NCBI RefSeq assembly: GCF_011393025.1
Contig: NZ_JAAOEO010000009.1
Location: 62,001-126,000, forward strand
DNA: 64,000 nucleotides
DNA from: Neobacillus terrae
GTDB taxonomy: Bacteria; Bacillota; Bacilli; Bacillales; Cytobacillaceae
Direction of reading: 5' to 3'
Shown piece by piece: positions 8,859-18,135 of the stretch. Positions within the stretch are counted from its first letter, which is position 1. Each line of letters starts with the position of its first letter. Position numbers and translations under genes: made by a program. The notes beneath the pieces are model-generated. The model was given only the letters and a program-made list of their open reading frames with translations. It searched no databases and was not told the DNA's origin.

Positions 8859-10352
8859 TTCACTAAATAGTTCTTCTAAAATCGCCAGCTTTTTAGAGGT
8901 ATAATCCTCAAAACTATCGTTATAAGATTTAGGGTCTTTCGGATTGGCAAAATGGGTGATTTCACCTGTTACCGGATGTATGAATTTGCTTGATGCACCG
9001 CAGCCTAGACCAATAATGGTTTGGAGTTCTTCCATAATCATTATATTATAAATACTTTCCTGATTAGGAAGAGCATAGCCAACATTTTCAAGGTTTCCAA
9101 GAATATTCTTCTGGCGGTACAAGTAATAAGGGGAATAGCCATGGCTTTTGGTCCAATCTTCTGCAAGCAGCATCATCTTTTCTGCTTCATTTCTGTCAGC
9201 CACTTTATATTTGTCTTTATTCCTTGTCATTTCCGAAGCACGTTTGAATGATAGGGTATGCACTGTCACCGATTCAGGCATTAGTTTTTCCGTTTCATTA
9301 AGTGTGTGCGTAAATTCCGGAACCCCTTCGCCAGGGAGTCCTATAATCAGGTCCATATTAATATTGTTCATATGCATTTTACGTGCAAGATTGAATTTAT
9401 CAATTGTTTCTTCAACCGTGTGGTGCCTGCCGATAGCCTTCAATGTTTCCTGGATGTAGGATTGCGGATTAATGCTAATCCGGTCAATATTCCATTTTTT
9501 AAGCACATCCAGTTTTTCAGGAGTAATTGTATCGGGTCTGCCCGCTTCAACTGTGACTTCTCGTATGTTTTTTACATCCGGGAAGGACTCATACATTTCC
9601 TCATAAAGCATGTCCATTTCTTCAGCTGTGATGCTGGTCGGAGTACCCCCTCCATAATAAACGGTGGTAATTCTTATCCCTTTTTTCTTCAGCCACTCCC
9701 CAACATGCCGCATTTCAAAGTGCAAGCCTCCAAGGAAGGAGTTCACTGAACCCTGTCTGCCATTAATAGCGTAAGCAGGAAAAGTGCAGTAGGCACATTT
9801 TGTTGGACAAAATGGGATACCGATATAGATGCTTACTTCCTTTTTTAAATCGTATAAATCAGGTACAATAGCAAGCTGCCTATTTACGATTTCCTGCATC
9901 AAATTAATCTTTTCATCTGTAATAAGATATTCTTCCTTAAGCCTTTGATGGGCGATATCTATTTGAACACCCTGCTGTACCTGTCGGTGAAGAAGCTTTG
10001 TGGGGCGTACACCCGTTAAAATTCCCCACTTTTGAACAATGCCGGTATAATCCTGCAAAATTGTTAGGTAAGCATGTGAAACAGCATTTTTCACCTGTTT
10101 AAATTGATCTTTTGAGGAGGCCGAATAATTCTGTTCCTTTTTATAAGAAGCCTCAAAGACCTGTCCTTGTTCATTTTCCATTTTGGCTTTTACCTTAATG
10201 TCATCTTCCTGCTTTAATTCAAATTCAACAACTAGGTCAGCCTCGGTGTTTTGATTTATATAAATTTCCGTTTCTTCGAAAAACAAATTGGCAATTAACC
10301 GAAGCGGACGTTCGAACCGCTCGTCCTCAATACCCAAAATCTTTATTTTCAA
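8841..10352 (-). CDS. hemZ: Coproporphyrinogen III oxidase/dehydrogenase family radical SAM protein HemZ
   Basis: 503-residue radical SAM enzyme. The cluster-binding triad is visible as CPTKCAYC (about residue 180) followed by YYGGGTPTS, EAGRPDTI and GLPGEGVPEF, the HemN/HemZ pattern. HemZ is annotated as an oxygen-independent coproporphyrinogen dehydrogenase in heme synthesis, although its exact activity in Bacillus is debated. A long N-terminal domain of about 160 residues precedes the radical SAM core, as in the B. subtilis protein (501 residues). I take TTG 10352 as start, behind AAAGGTGG; extension to 10394 lacks a ribosome site. Confidence 0.9.
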   Translation of the reverse strand: MKIKILGIEDERFERPLRLIANLFFEETEIYINQNTEADLVVEFELKQEDDIKVKAKMENEQGQVFEASYKKEQNYSASSKDQFKQVKNAVSHAYLTILQDYTGIVQKWGILTGVRPTKLLHRQVQQGVQIDIAHQRLKEEYLITDEKINLMQEIVNRQLAIVPDLYDLKKEVSIYIGIPFCPTKCAYCTFPAYAINGRQGSVNSFLGGLHFEMRHVGEWLKKKGIRITTVYYGGGTPTSITAEEMDMLYEEMYESFPDVKNIREVTVEAGRPDTITPEKLDVLKKWNIDRISINPQSYIQETLKAIGRHHTVEETIDKFNLARKMHMNNINMDLIIGLPGEGVPEFTHTLNETEKLMPESVTVHTLSFKRASEMTRNKDKYKVADRNEAEKMMLLAEDWTKSHGYSPYYLYRQKNILGNLENVGYALPNQESIYNIMIMEELQTIIGLGCGASSKFIHPVTGEITHFANPKDPKSYNDSFEDYTSKKLAILEELFSEESSPV

Positions 10353-10518
10353 TGTGCCGACCACCTTTAAAAAGATACTTTCTTTAGTGTACAAAAACCT
10401 GAATGTCGGGTCAATAACCTGGAATATATTGCGAAAAGGAAATACTTCTAAAGAAATCTGAAATAAAGATTAACCTGATCAAAATTATCTTAAATGTCAT
10501 TTCAATTCATAAAATACC

Positions 10519-10549
10519 AAAAAGCATCCAGAGAGAATCAGGATGCTTT
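10519..10549 (-). terminator. Terminator of yhaX
   Basis: AAAGCATCC / GGATGCTTTTT stem on the minus strand with T run, directly after the yhaX stop. Confidence 0.85.
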
Positions 10550-10557
10550 CCACTTGA

Positions 10558-11427
10558 TCACTTTTTTATAATCTTCATTTTCTTTAAAAAATCTATAGGC
10601 TGTTGCTTTCGGAAATGTTCTTTTACCATATAGGTTACACCATGTTCATTTTCTGATCTTGTTATCCAGTCAGCCGCCTTCTTAACCTCATAAGGGGCAT
10701 TTCCCATGGCTACTCCCAAACCTGCAGCTTCAATCATGGTTATATCATCCTTGCTGTCTCCGATAACAACCATTTCACTTTGGCTGATACCAAGATGGTC
10801 ACAAAGAAATATGAGCCCGCTTAATTTTGAAATGCCAGCGGGAACAATATCAAGCCTAACCGGATTAATTTCAATTAACTCTATTTCTGTAAACATACTT
10901 TTTAATGCTTTTACTGAATCGTGAAGGTCTTCTTCCTCTTCAAAATACACTTCTATTTTTGGTGGTGATACTGGGTTTTCGGTCAATGATTCGCTTACTG
11001 AATCAACAAATTGCTGTGAATAAAAAGCAGGGTCACCTGTTGTAAAGACTGTTTTTACCAGCAGATCGTTATTGATCTTTTGCTTGTTTGCAAGCGAAAA
11101 TTGCTCATGCACTAAACGTATCTGGCAAGGAAAGCCTTCAAGAAAGCGGACCGTATCATATGTGATATCCTCAGAAATTCTTTTAACAAAGAAAGGTTTT
11201 TCCTGGGCACTTGCAATATAGGCTCCCTGATGGGAGACCAGCAGGGACCTTAGCTTTAATGCCCTGGCAACTTTTCTTGCAGAAGGAAAACTCCTTGAGG
11301 TAACAAGGGTAACATATATACCCTTTTGCTGCACATATTCAATGGCTTCCTTAGTTGATTTATGAAGTTTTCCATTGCTTTGCAGCAGCGTTCCGTCAAT
11401 ATTTAAAGCAAGCATGCGATAAATCAT
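10558..11427 (-). CDS. yhaX: HAD-superfamily (Cof-like) protein YhaX with altered nucleophile
   Basis: 289-residue HAD protein of the Cof/YidA type with a C2 cap. Motif I reads LALNIDGTLL, so the usual nucleophile of DxDGT is Asn instead of Asp; motif III lysine (SKLSGLIF) and motif IV (GDSKDD) look intact. Ordinary HAD phosphatases need the first Asp, so this protein may be catalytically inert or regulatory; the change may be a family trait of YhaX. In B. subtilis yhaX is a sporulation gene of the mother cell. It stands alone between hemZ and yheA with its own terminator. Confidence 0.88.
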   Translation of the reverse strand: MIYRMLALNIDGTLLQSNGKLHKSTKEAIEYVQQKGIYVTLVTSRSFPSARKVARALKLRSLLVSHQGAYIASAQEKPFFVKRISEDITYDTVRFLEGFPCQIRLVHEQFSLANKQKINNDLLVKTVFTTGDPAFYSQQFVDSVSESLTENPVSPPKIEVYFEEEEDLHDSVKALKSMFTEIELIEINPVRLDIVPAGISKLSGLIFLCDHLGISQSEMVVIGDSKDDITMIEAAGLGVAMGNAPYEVKKAADWITRSENEHGVTYMVKEHFRKQQPIDFLKKMKIIKK

Positions 11428-11735
11428 TAGGCTGCCCCCTATTCATGGTGAAATGTCCCTATATCACTTGTATGACGATTTCTTTTGTAATAGAACAGCA
11501 GTCCACTCCTTATTAAAACAAAATAAATATTGCTTATTTTTAGGGAATCCTAACTCTTTCCGCGGACGAACTGACAAGCCTTCACTCATACCTCGCTGTG
11601 GTGCCTTGCCAGTCCGTTTTTCCACAGATCATTGAATTAGCATCCTTGAATAAGCACCCCCAAAGGAAAGGCGATTGCATTTTCGGGAAGTTCACAGTTC
11701 CCCTTACAATCATCAGTTTTATAGTAGAGACAAAA
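11428..11735. repeat. Intergenic stretch with a decayed repeat family B copy
   Basis: About 11554-11630 carries CTTTCCGCGG, a degraded version of the GTGGGGTCTCCC core and CCGTTTTTCC in the same order as family B copies elsewhere. No ORF with a ribosome site or plausible protein was found in the rest. Confidence 0.4.
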
Positions 11736-11737
11736 AA

Positions 11738-11764
11738 AGATCTGGCTCTCGGCCAGATCTTCTC
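11738..11764 (-). terminator. Terminator of yheA
   Basis: AAGATCTGGC / GCCAGATCTT stem followed by a run of T on the minus strand, 12 bases after the yheA stop. Confidence 0.88.
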
Positions 11765-11775
11765 TTTATTCAAAC

Positions 11776-12129
11776 TTATCTTTGCTGAACTCCGTATAAT
11801 TCCTCGAGGGGTTTCATAATGAGTTGGTTCAGTTCGCCAATAACCATTCCCATCCTTTGCTCAGCCTGCATAAGACCAGCAATTTTTGGATTTTGCTGAA
11901 CAAGCGTCACTGTCTTTTGGGCCTGGTCGACTTCCTGAGGGCTGATTTCCTGTCCCATCATTTGTTTTTGCTGCAGATTCATTTGAATTTGTCGGAAGTT
12001 ATCAAACATAATCCTTGCCTGTGGATCTGCATTTACTGCATCATACATATTTTTTAGACTTTTATATTCATCGCTTTGACGGATGAGGTTTTCTAATTCA
12101 TGTGCTGCATCATATAGGTTTACTGCCAT
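11776..12129 (-). CDS. yheA: YlbF/YmcA family protein YheA
   Basis: 117-residue, wholly helical protein of the YlbF/YmcA family, recognised from MAVNLYDAAHELENLIRQS at the start and the QQKQMMGQEISP segment in the middle; length equals B. subtilis YheA. Paralogues YlbF and YmcA form the Y-complex acting on RNase Y and RNA maturation; the role of YheA itself is not established. It lacks the cysteines that bind an Fe-S cluster in the Y-complex. Start ATG 12129 follows AAGGAG; three extra upstream codons are possible. Single-gene unit. Confidence 0.9.
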   Translation of the reverse strand: MAVNLYDAAHELENLIRQSDEYKSLKNMYDAVNADPQARIMFDNFRQIQMNLQQKQMMGQEISPQEVDQAQKTVTLVQQNPKIAGLMQAEQRMGMVIGELNQLIMKPLEELYGVQQR

Positions 12130-12516
12130 TATAAACACTCCTTTTTATAGGCAATTCCTTTCAACTATAACAAACTATGCACTCAAAAGCGAGCGGGTGC
12201 CTACCTCAGCTAAAAAAAAACAGCAAAGCTCCCTCGGAAAATGCCGATTAATCCTCCCAATAAAGCTTCGAACAGCGTAAGCATTTTTAAATCACTGCTG
12301 ATAATGCCAAAAATCATGGCTTATCACTTGGTGGTTAGGAGAGCTCCGATTGCCGCCATGAATAAAAAATTACTCCTATCCATCTGCCTTTCCGAAGTTT
12401 AACTCACGAATTTTACATATGTTTCATAGGATGCTATATCAGCTTTAGCCCATTTTTAGCCGGGACATCTTTTAAGTGAAAATTGTGCCTTGGCAGCGGG
12501 CAAATGGGGAGTGTTT
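12130..12516. other. Intergenic region before the ATP-grasp cluster
   Basis: 387 bases with divergent promoters expected for yheA (left) and the coat-type cluster (right). I see no convincing ORF or terminator. Sporulation promoters (sigma E or K) would be expected before the cluster, but no match good enough to assign was found. Confidence 0.4.
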
Positions 12517-13890
12517 ATGGTTTTATCATTAACTTCTGTAACAATTGTTGAAACTGGCCATACCCCTGAAGAGGAAGCATACGTCAAAATATGCCGCAAG
12601 GTTTTAAGAAAATGGAATCTCAAGTCCAATTCTGTTATCCAATTCAAGATTGGCTCCTGCTCAAGTGAAGTTTTGGTCCAATCAGCTGACCTGATTCCGG
12701 GGGGGATCCAAATCCCCAAAAAACTTTTGGAAACCTTTACCCTGCCTGAACCAGACGGAAGATATCTCGCCAAATATACAGCAAAAAATAATACCATCCT
12801 TGTTGGGCCCGTAATCGGGCTTTTAACAGATTTTGAAATTAATGAGAATAAAGAACCTAACTTTCGGTCTATCCACGCCTTTTGCGAAGAACTCCATCAT
12901 GGCATCGCGGAAACAGGGGGATTTTTCTATGTCTTTTCCCTTCAGGGCTTTTCAGAAACAGGAATTCAAGGTTATTACCATAAAGACGGAAAATGGATCG
13001 CAGGAAATTTCCCTCTTCCGGATGTGATCTATAACAGAATACATTCCCGGAAACTAGAATATCATAAAATCTTTCTCTCTTTTTATAAATGTATAAATTC
13101 CTTGAAAATCCCTTTTTTTAATGACCGTTTTCTCCCAAAATGGGAAGTTTATAACCTCCTCTTACAGGAAGATTTTATACATCCTTACCTGCCTGAAACC
13201 AAAATATTTTCAAATGAAAACCTGGTTAACATGATCAGCCAGCACGATACTGTTTTCGTTAAACCAGTTCATGGTAGCCAGGGCAGGAGAATTCTAAAGA
13301 TTTCAAAGGAAGATGAGATTTTTAACATACAAAGCTCTCTAACCTCCATGACAGACAAGTTTATTAAAAAAGAATCACCGGAAGCTGTCTATGATCACTT
13401 AAAACAAATTATTAATAATAAAATTTATATAGTACAGCAAGGAATTTCACTTACCTCTTTCCATTCACGAACAATGGATTTCAGGGTACTGTGCCATAAG
13501 AACTTTCAGGAACTATGGGAGGTCACTTCTCTTGTTGCCAGAATCTCCGGTGAAAAGCAATTTGTCTCCAACATTGCCCGGGGCGGAGAAATAATGAAAC
13601 CTTTGGCTGCACTTTCCCATATTTTCCCCCGGGACACTGCGCGGGAAATTATATCATTAATGAAGGAGTTATCTATCGAAATAGCAGGTATCTTAAGCAG
13701 CAAATCTGCGGGATTAACAGGGGAATTAGGTGTAGATATCGGGGTTGATAAGGCGGGGAACCTGTGGCTCATCGAGGTCAATTCAAAGCCCTCGAAAAAT
13801 TTTGAAGAACCCGAGAAAAAGATTCGCCCCTCGGCGAGATCTATCATTAAATATTGCACAAAGCTGGCTTTTGAAGCTTTGTCCGAATAG
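12517..13890 (+). CDS. yheD: YheC/YheD family ATP-grasp spore coat-associated protein (1 of 4)
   Basis: 457 residues, close to the length of B. subtilis YheD (453). An N-terminal beta-rich domain with GPVIGLLTDF is followed by an ATP-grasp fold: VKPVHGSQGRRILKI (about 250-264) is the nucleotide-binding lysine loop, and ELGVDIGV...WLIEVNSKP near the C terminus carries the Mg/ATP acidic and Asn residues. YheC/YheD proteins are linked to the endospore coat, with substrate unknown. I start at ATG 12517 behind GGGGAGTG rather than an upstream TTG. It is the first of four tandem homologues on one strand. Confidence 0.85.
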   Translation: MVLSLTSVTIVETGHTPEEEAYVKICRKVLRKWNLKSNSVIQFKIGSCSSEVLVQSADLIPGGIQIPKKLLETFTLPEPDGRYLAKYTAKNNTILVGPVIGLLTDFEINENKEPNFRSIHAFCEELHHGIAETGGFFYVFSLQGFSETGIQGYYHKDGKWIAGNFPLPDVIYNRIHSRKLEYHKIFLSFYKCINSLKIPFFNDRFLPKWEVYNLLLQEDFIHPYLPETKIFSNENLVNMISQHDTVFVKPVHGSQGRRILKISKEDEIFNIQSSLTSMTDKFIKKESPEAVYDHLKQIINNKIYIVQQGISLTSFHSRTMDFRVLCHKNFQELWEVTSLVARISGEKQFVSNIARGGEIMKPLAALSHIFPRDTAREIISLMKELSIEIAGILSSKSAGLTGELGVDIGVDKAGNLWLIEVNSKPSKNFEEPEKKIRPSARSIIKYCTKLAFEALSE

Positions 13891-13902
13891 GAGGAGTAAT
13901 TA

Positions 13903-15012
13903 ATGAAAAAATCAGCCTTTGGTATTATTTCATTAAATCTTGTAAGTGAGGCGGACTATATTAATCAGATAGCCAGCCGGGCAGCATTAAACGGAATCGA
14001 TTGCTTCCGTTTTATACCTTCCCAAATAAATCCCGTGACACACCAGGTAAATGGACTTAAGTATGAATCGGAAATCCAATCCTGGAAGGAGTGCGAATTC
14101 CCTTTACCTGAACTCCTCTATGATCGCTGTTTTTACGGAGATGATGAACATTCCAAACAGTGTATTCCAATCGTTGCATGGCTAAAAAGCAGAAGCGATA
14201 TTACCTTTCTGGGATATGGCCTTCCCAATAAACTTGAACTTAACAGCGCTCTATCAAATACCCTTTTAGCGCCATATCTGCCCCCTTCTATAGAGGCAAC
14301 AAATTCAGAAATGGTATTGGAGAAACTGAAAAGGCAGGAAAAGCTTATCTTAAAGCCAATAAATGGGGCTCAAGGTTATGGAATTTATTATGTGAAGAAA
14401 AACGACAGGAACTTCCATGTCAAAACCGAAAAACAAAAAAAGATCATTTCCCGGATATTCCCTAACGAAACTAAGCTCGTACATTGGCTTGATCAGCTGC
14501 TTGAAAGCCGAAAATATCTGCTTCAGCCATATTTGGAGCTTTCCAATAAAGATTTGGAGCCCTTTGATGTTAGGGTGTTTCTGCAAAAGGATGAGAATGG
14601 TAATTGGTCTGAACGGGGACGCGGGATTAGGATAGGGAACACCGGAGGATTATTGTCCAATTTAAGTGCCGGCGGACGGCTCGTAGATTATAATCACTGG
14701 ATTGGAACACTTCCTGCCCATGGCTGGGAATATATTAGTACTGAAATAGATTATATTATCCAGCACCTTCCCCATTTGCTTGAAAAAGAGTTCTTGCCAC
14801 TATTTGAATTAGGCATTGATATTGGAGTAGCAAAAAATGGTTCTGTTTGGATCCTTGATGTGAACTCAAAACCGGGAAGGAAAGTTATTTTAAAATTACA
14901 TGAGGAATTGAAGGAGACACTTTATCAGGCTCCTTTATTATATGGCAGTTACATTTCTGGCAGCGGCCTTAAGGAAAGGAAGCACTATCATGCGAAAACG
15001 TTATCTCATTGA
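13903..15012 (+). CDS. yheC: YheC/YheD family ATP-grasp protein (2 of 4)
   Basis: 369 residues, the shorter YheC form lacking the N-terminal beta domain. ATP-grasp loop LKPINGAQGYGIYYV (about 148-162) and C-terminal LGIDIGV...WILDVNSKP are intact. Ribosome site GGAGGAG lies 12 bases downstream of the previous stop. The last codons overlap the next gene by 23 bases, so the cluster is read as one mRNA with coupled translation. Function inferred only from the family: sporulation, coat-associated ligase-like chemistry. Confidence 0.85.
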   Translation: MKKSAFGIISLNLVSEADYINQIASRAALNGIDCFRFIPSQINPVTHQVNGLKYESEIQSWKECEFPLPELLYDRCFYGDDEHSKQCIPIVAWLKSRSDITFLGYGLPNKLELNSALSNTLLAPYLPPSIEATNSEMVLEKLKRQEKLILKPINGAQGYGIYYVKKNDRNFHVKTEKQKKIISRIFPNETKLVHWLDQLLESRKYLLQPYLELSNKDLEPFDVRVFLQKDENGNWSERGRGIRIGNTGGLLSNLSAGGRLVDYNHWIGTLPAHGWEYISTEIDYIIQHLPHLLEKEFLPLFELGIDIGVAKNGSVWILDVNSKPGRKVILKLHEELKETLYQAPLLYGSYISGSGLKERKHYHAKTLSH

Positions 15013-16354
15013 AATCTCGGATTCCAATCAGACAACTGTCTATTGTCCTCCTTCTCTTTTAGAAGGACGTAATATTAAAAAACTGACATTCGGATCACAA
15101 TCAATAGAAGTAAACTTTATTCCTCATCCTGAAAGGAAAGAGAAATTTGTTTTTGGAAAAAAAGTAGCCGAGATGATTTATTTTCCTGACTATAAAATTC
15201 CTCTTCATGTTTTTATTGAAAACCAAACCCTGTTTATTGGCCCGCTTGTTGGAATTTTTACAGCTGGATTTACCCCATTTTCCATTAGACCTATTGGTGA
15301 AAGATCCCTTTTCTTTTCAAAGCTTCTTTCTGTAAAACAAATGGTGGGCGCACTGCCTTTTATGTTTGGAGAACAGCATATCGATTGGGATCGCGGCCTT
15401 ATAAAGGGATTCTTTTATCACGAAAACGGATGGGAAATCCATGAAATTCCCTTCCCAAATGTTATTTACGACCGCTTGCCTAATCGAAAAACGGAGAATA
15501 ACTCGATCCTCCGTAAAGTAAAAGAAAGACTTCAAAACGACTATCTTATTCCGTGGTATAATCCTGGGTTCTTTAATAAACTGGATGTATTCAATGGCCT
15601 TATTCAGGATCGAACTGTAAGGGAGTATTTACCTGAAACCCAGGCTTTTTCCTCAGTATCACAAGTAAGAGAACTGCTGGCCAGGCACAGTCACGTCTAC
15701 TTGAAGCCTATAAATGGAAGCCTTGGCCTGGGCATTCATCAAATTATCTTTGATGAGCAGGATGCCGCCTACTATTGCAGGTATTGTGACAGTGACGGCG
15801 TAAACAGGCTAAGAAAGTTTGCAACTCTTGATGGCCTTTTTAATACTGTTTTTGGAAGTAAACGCCTGAACAGCATTCTTGTTCAACAAGGAATCAGCCT
15901 TATTAAAAATGAACAGAGAAAAATTGATTTCAGGGTTCATACAAACAAAGATGATAAGGGCTTTTGGAAAGTAACAGCGATAGCGGCTAAAATTGCCGGG
16001 CCAGGAAGTGTGACCACTCATTTAAAAAATGGAGGAGTCATTAAAACCCCGGAGGAAATCTTCCCTCCAGCCGAAAGCCGGGATTTATGCAAAAGTCTAT
16101 CCGAAGCTGCTCTGCTTTTAAGCAGGTCTCTTGAAAAAAACATGGCAGGAATCATCGGTGAAATTGGCTTTGACCTGGGAGTGGGCCGTGACGGAAAGGT
16201 TTGGCTTTTTGAAGCAAATTCAAAACCTGGAAGATCTATTTTTAGCCATCCAGAGCTTAAAGGATTTGACTTGCTGACTAGGAAGCTATCAATTGCTTTT
16301 GCTATCTATCTAACCGAACAAGCCATTTATTATCCTGAGGAAATTTTCAAATGA
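14990..16354 (+). CDS. YheC/YheD family ATP-grasp protein (3 of 4)
   Basis: 454-residue YheD-type paralogue. It has the N-terminal GPLVGIFTAGF segment, the ATP-grasp loop LKPINGSLGLGIHQI and C-terminal GEIGFDLGV...WLFEANSKP. ATG 14990 (MRKRYLIEIS) is chosen because AAGGAAAGG lies upstream and the earlier in-frame start at 14942 would overlap the previous gene by 71 bases. It ends in an ATGA overlap with the fourth copy. B. subtilis has only one protein of this length class here, so this is likely a local duplication that has diverged. Confidence 0.82.
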   Translation: MRKRYLIEISDSNQTTVYCPPSLLEGRNIKKLTFGSQSIEVNFIPHPERKEKFVFGKKVAEMIYFPDYKIPLHVFIENQTLFIGPLVGIFTAGFTPFSIRPIGERSLFFSKLLSVKQMVGALPFMFGEQHIDWDRGLIKGFFYHENGWEIHEIPFPNVIYDRLPNRKTENNSILRKVKERLQNDYLIPWYNPGFFNKLDVFNGLIQDRTVREYLPETQAFSSVSQVRELLARHSHVYLKPINGSLGLGIHQIIFDEQDAAYYCRYCDSDGVNRLRKFATLDGLFNTVFGSKRLNSILVQQGISLIKNEQRKIDFRVHTNKDDKGFWKVTAIAAKIAGPGSVTTHLKNGGVIKTPEEIFPPAESRDLCKSLSEAALLLSRSLEKNMAGIIGEIGFDLGVGRDGKVWLFEANSKPGRSIFSHPELKGFDLLTRKLSIAFAIYLTEQAIYYPEEIFK

Positions 16355-17523
16355 AAATTTATTATAGTAATAGCGAGTCTAGCTGGTTCCACACAAACGA
16401 GGAAGCTATTTCATTTGGGGGAACGAGAGAGTTATTGGCTCAGCGAAATTTCATAAACCCTGGCTCCTTCTGTCTTGATTTAAATGTAAAGGATCAGCAT
16501 GCTGGTCCTTTAGTTGGTATTTTGACAGGAAGAAAGAAGGACAATACTCTGGCGGGAAATGGCTCTCTCTTTATTAGAATACAAGAGGAGCTTTTGCGGT
16601 TAAAAGGCTGCAGTTTTGTATTTACGGCAGGCGATATCAGTAATAACCAGATAAAAGGGTTCATCTATTCACCTGATCAAAAGGCATGGGAACAGATGAT
16701 TGTTCCGTATCCCGACGTTGTCTACAACCGGATACCTTTCCGCCGAAATGAAAAGGAAAGTGATTATAAACAACTTCTCGATCTTCTAAAGGACAAAAAC
16801 ATTCCATTTTTTAATCCAGGGTTTATTAATAAATTCCAGCTTTACCTCCTTCTCCAGGAACATCCCATTCTAAAGGCTTTCCTTCCTGACACTAAACCAA
16901 TAGAGAATAAAAACAGTATTGCAACCTTTTTGAACAAATATAATTCCATATATTTAAAGTCACCTGAATCAGCAAGTGGAAAAGGACTTTATAAACTTGA
17001 ATACAGCAAGGAATGCCTCCTTTTCCGAAGCTGCAGCCATAGGGAAACTTTCCTGAATATTGAAGAGTTTTGGGATCAATGGGGTTCTCTTCTGCAATCT
17101 CGAAAGTACTTTGCTCAGGAGGCTATCAAGCCTTTGTCTCTTGGTGGATATCGTAACGACTTCAGAATACTAGCTCATGCTAATTTTTCTGGTTATGAAG
17201 TAACTGGTGTGGGAATCAGGCAATCGGCCATTCAGGCCATCACCACCCATGTACCACACGGAGGCAGTATAAGGCCTTATGAAGAAATTAGGACAAAGGA
17301 ACATGACCACTTTATAAAAACTGTGGTTGAAGAAGCAGGCAAATGGCTGTCAGATCATTGGGGATTTTTTGGTGAGTTTTCAATAGACGCAGGAGTAAGC
17401 AGTAAGGGGAAATATTATTTATTTGAAATAAATTCTAAACCGATGAGCTTTGATGAACAGGAAATCGAGAATAAAAGAATAAAGAATTTATGCAGATTGT
17501 TTTCTCAATCGCTAAATGGTTGA
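16351..17523 (+). CDS. YheC/YheD family ATP-grasp protein (4 of 4), divergent
   Basis: 390 residues. The N-terminal GPLVGILTGR segment and C-terminal GEFSIDAGV...YLFEINSKP are conserved, but the lysine loop reads LKSPESASGKGLYKL, losing the KP(I/V)xG form shared by the other three. The lysine is still present, so activity is possible but may differ. ATGA overlap with copy 3 makes it the last gene of the four-gene unit. No terminator is obvious in the 74 bases before yheE, which may belong to the same transcript. Confidence 0.82.
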   Translation: MKIYYSNSESSWFHTNEEAISFGGTRELLAQRNFINPGSFCLDLNVKDQHAGPLVGILTGRKKDNTLAGNGSLFIRIQEELLRLKGCSFVFTAGDISNNQIKGFIYSPDQKAWEQMIVPYPDVVYNRIPFRRNEKESDYKQLLDLLKDKNIPFFNPGFINKFQLYLLLQEHPILKAFLPDTKPIENKNSIATFLNKYNSIYLKSPESASGKGLYKLEYSKECLLFRSCSHRETFLNIEEFWDQWGSLLQSRKYFAQEAIKPLSLGGYRNDFRILAHANFSGYEVTGVGIRQSAIQAITTHVPHGGSIRPYEEIRTKEHDHFIKTVVEEAGKWLSDHWGFFGEFSIDAGVSSKGKYYLFEINSKPMSFDEQEIENKRIKNLCRLFSQSLNG

Positions 17524-17597
17524 AATGTCTTAATTAGCAGAAAAAAGTTCACGTGTGGCGGCAGAAAAGGTAAAATGGTTACAGGGAGATGATAATC

Positions 17598-17816
17598 ATG
17601 CTGTCACATTTTCAATTTAAATCTTTATTTGAAAACAAAAATATGCCAGGCTGGCAATTTTCTTTTTACTTTAAAAGACAAAAATTTTCAGGTATTTATC
17701 ATCAAGATGGAAGTGTGGAATGGGCCGGAGTTAATCCAGAAAAAGAGGACGAAACTGATTTAATCAAACAGCTTCATGAGTTAATGCTGTTCCACGTCTA
17801 TGATAACCAAAGATGA
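17598..17816 (+). CDS. yheE: YheE family protein
   Basis: 72-residue protein, same length and style as B. subtilis YheE (MLSHFQFKSLFENKNMPGW, then YHQDGSVEWAG). Role unknown; genomic linkage to yheC/yheD suggests a sporulation function. GGGAG lies 9 bases before ATG 17598; an ATG at 17589 abuts the ribosome site and is unlikely. No membrane segment. Confidence 0.85.
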   Translation: MLSHFQFKSLFENKNMPGWQFSFYFKRQKFSGIYHQDGSVEWAGVNPEKEDETDLIKQLHELMLFHVYDNQR

Positions 17817-17924
17817 TCGCCAAAGGGCATATGCCAGGGTTCCTCGAAGAATCATGGGTACTTCTTTAAAAATAGGCTCTGTTAAAGCTTATTGTTGATT
17901 TTTCCTTATTTTGAATGAAGCAGA

Positions 17925-18058
17925 GGCGCTAGACTCCTCGGAAACGCTATCGCATTTCCTCGTGCGTGGGCGATTTCAAGGAAGCTATTCAATGTCCTGC
18001 GGGAAAAGCGGTCCAAGGGAGACCCCACAGGTGCATAGCGCCGGGAGCGGAAATCAAC
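17925..18058. repeat. Dispersed repeat family B copy (reverse orientation)
   Basis: Read on the minus strand it contains GTGGGGTCTCCC, ACCGCTTTTCCCGCAGGAC, TTGAATAGC, CTTGAAATCG and CCGAGGAGTCT in that order, almost the same words and order as the copy at 30098-30286. It accounts for most of the 319-base gap between yheE and the CsoR-like gene. Confidence 0.65.
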
Positions 18059-18084
18059 AGGCATAATTAACAAAGCCTAAAAAT

Positions 18085-18113
18085 AAAAAGCTGGTCCCTT
18101 AGGCCAGCTTTTG
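18085..18113 (-). terminator. Terminator of the CsoR-family gene
   Basis: AAAAGCTGG / CCAGCTTTTT stem on the minus strand, followed by ATTTTT, 22 bases after the stop. Confidence 0.88.
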
Positions 18114-18135
18114 AACTGTTTAATGGAAAGCCTGG

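Noticed and set aside
9306..9749. Open frame of 147 codons opposite hemZ
   Set aside because: Wholly antisense to a well-conserved radical SAM gene and without a ribosome site; a shadow of hemZ.
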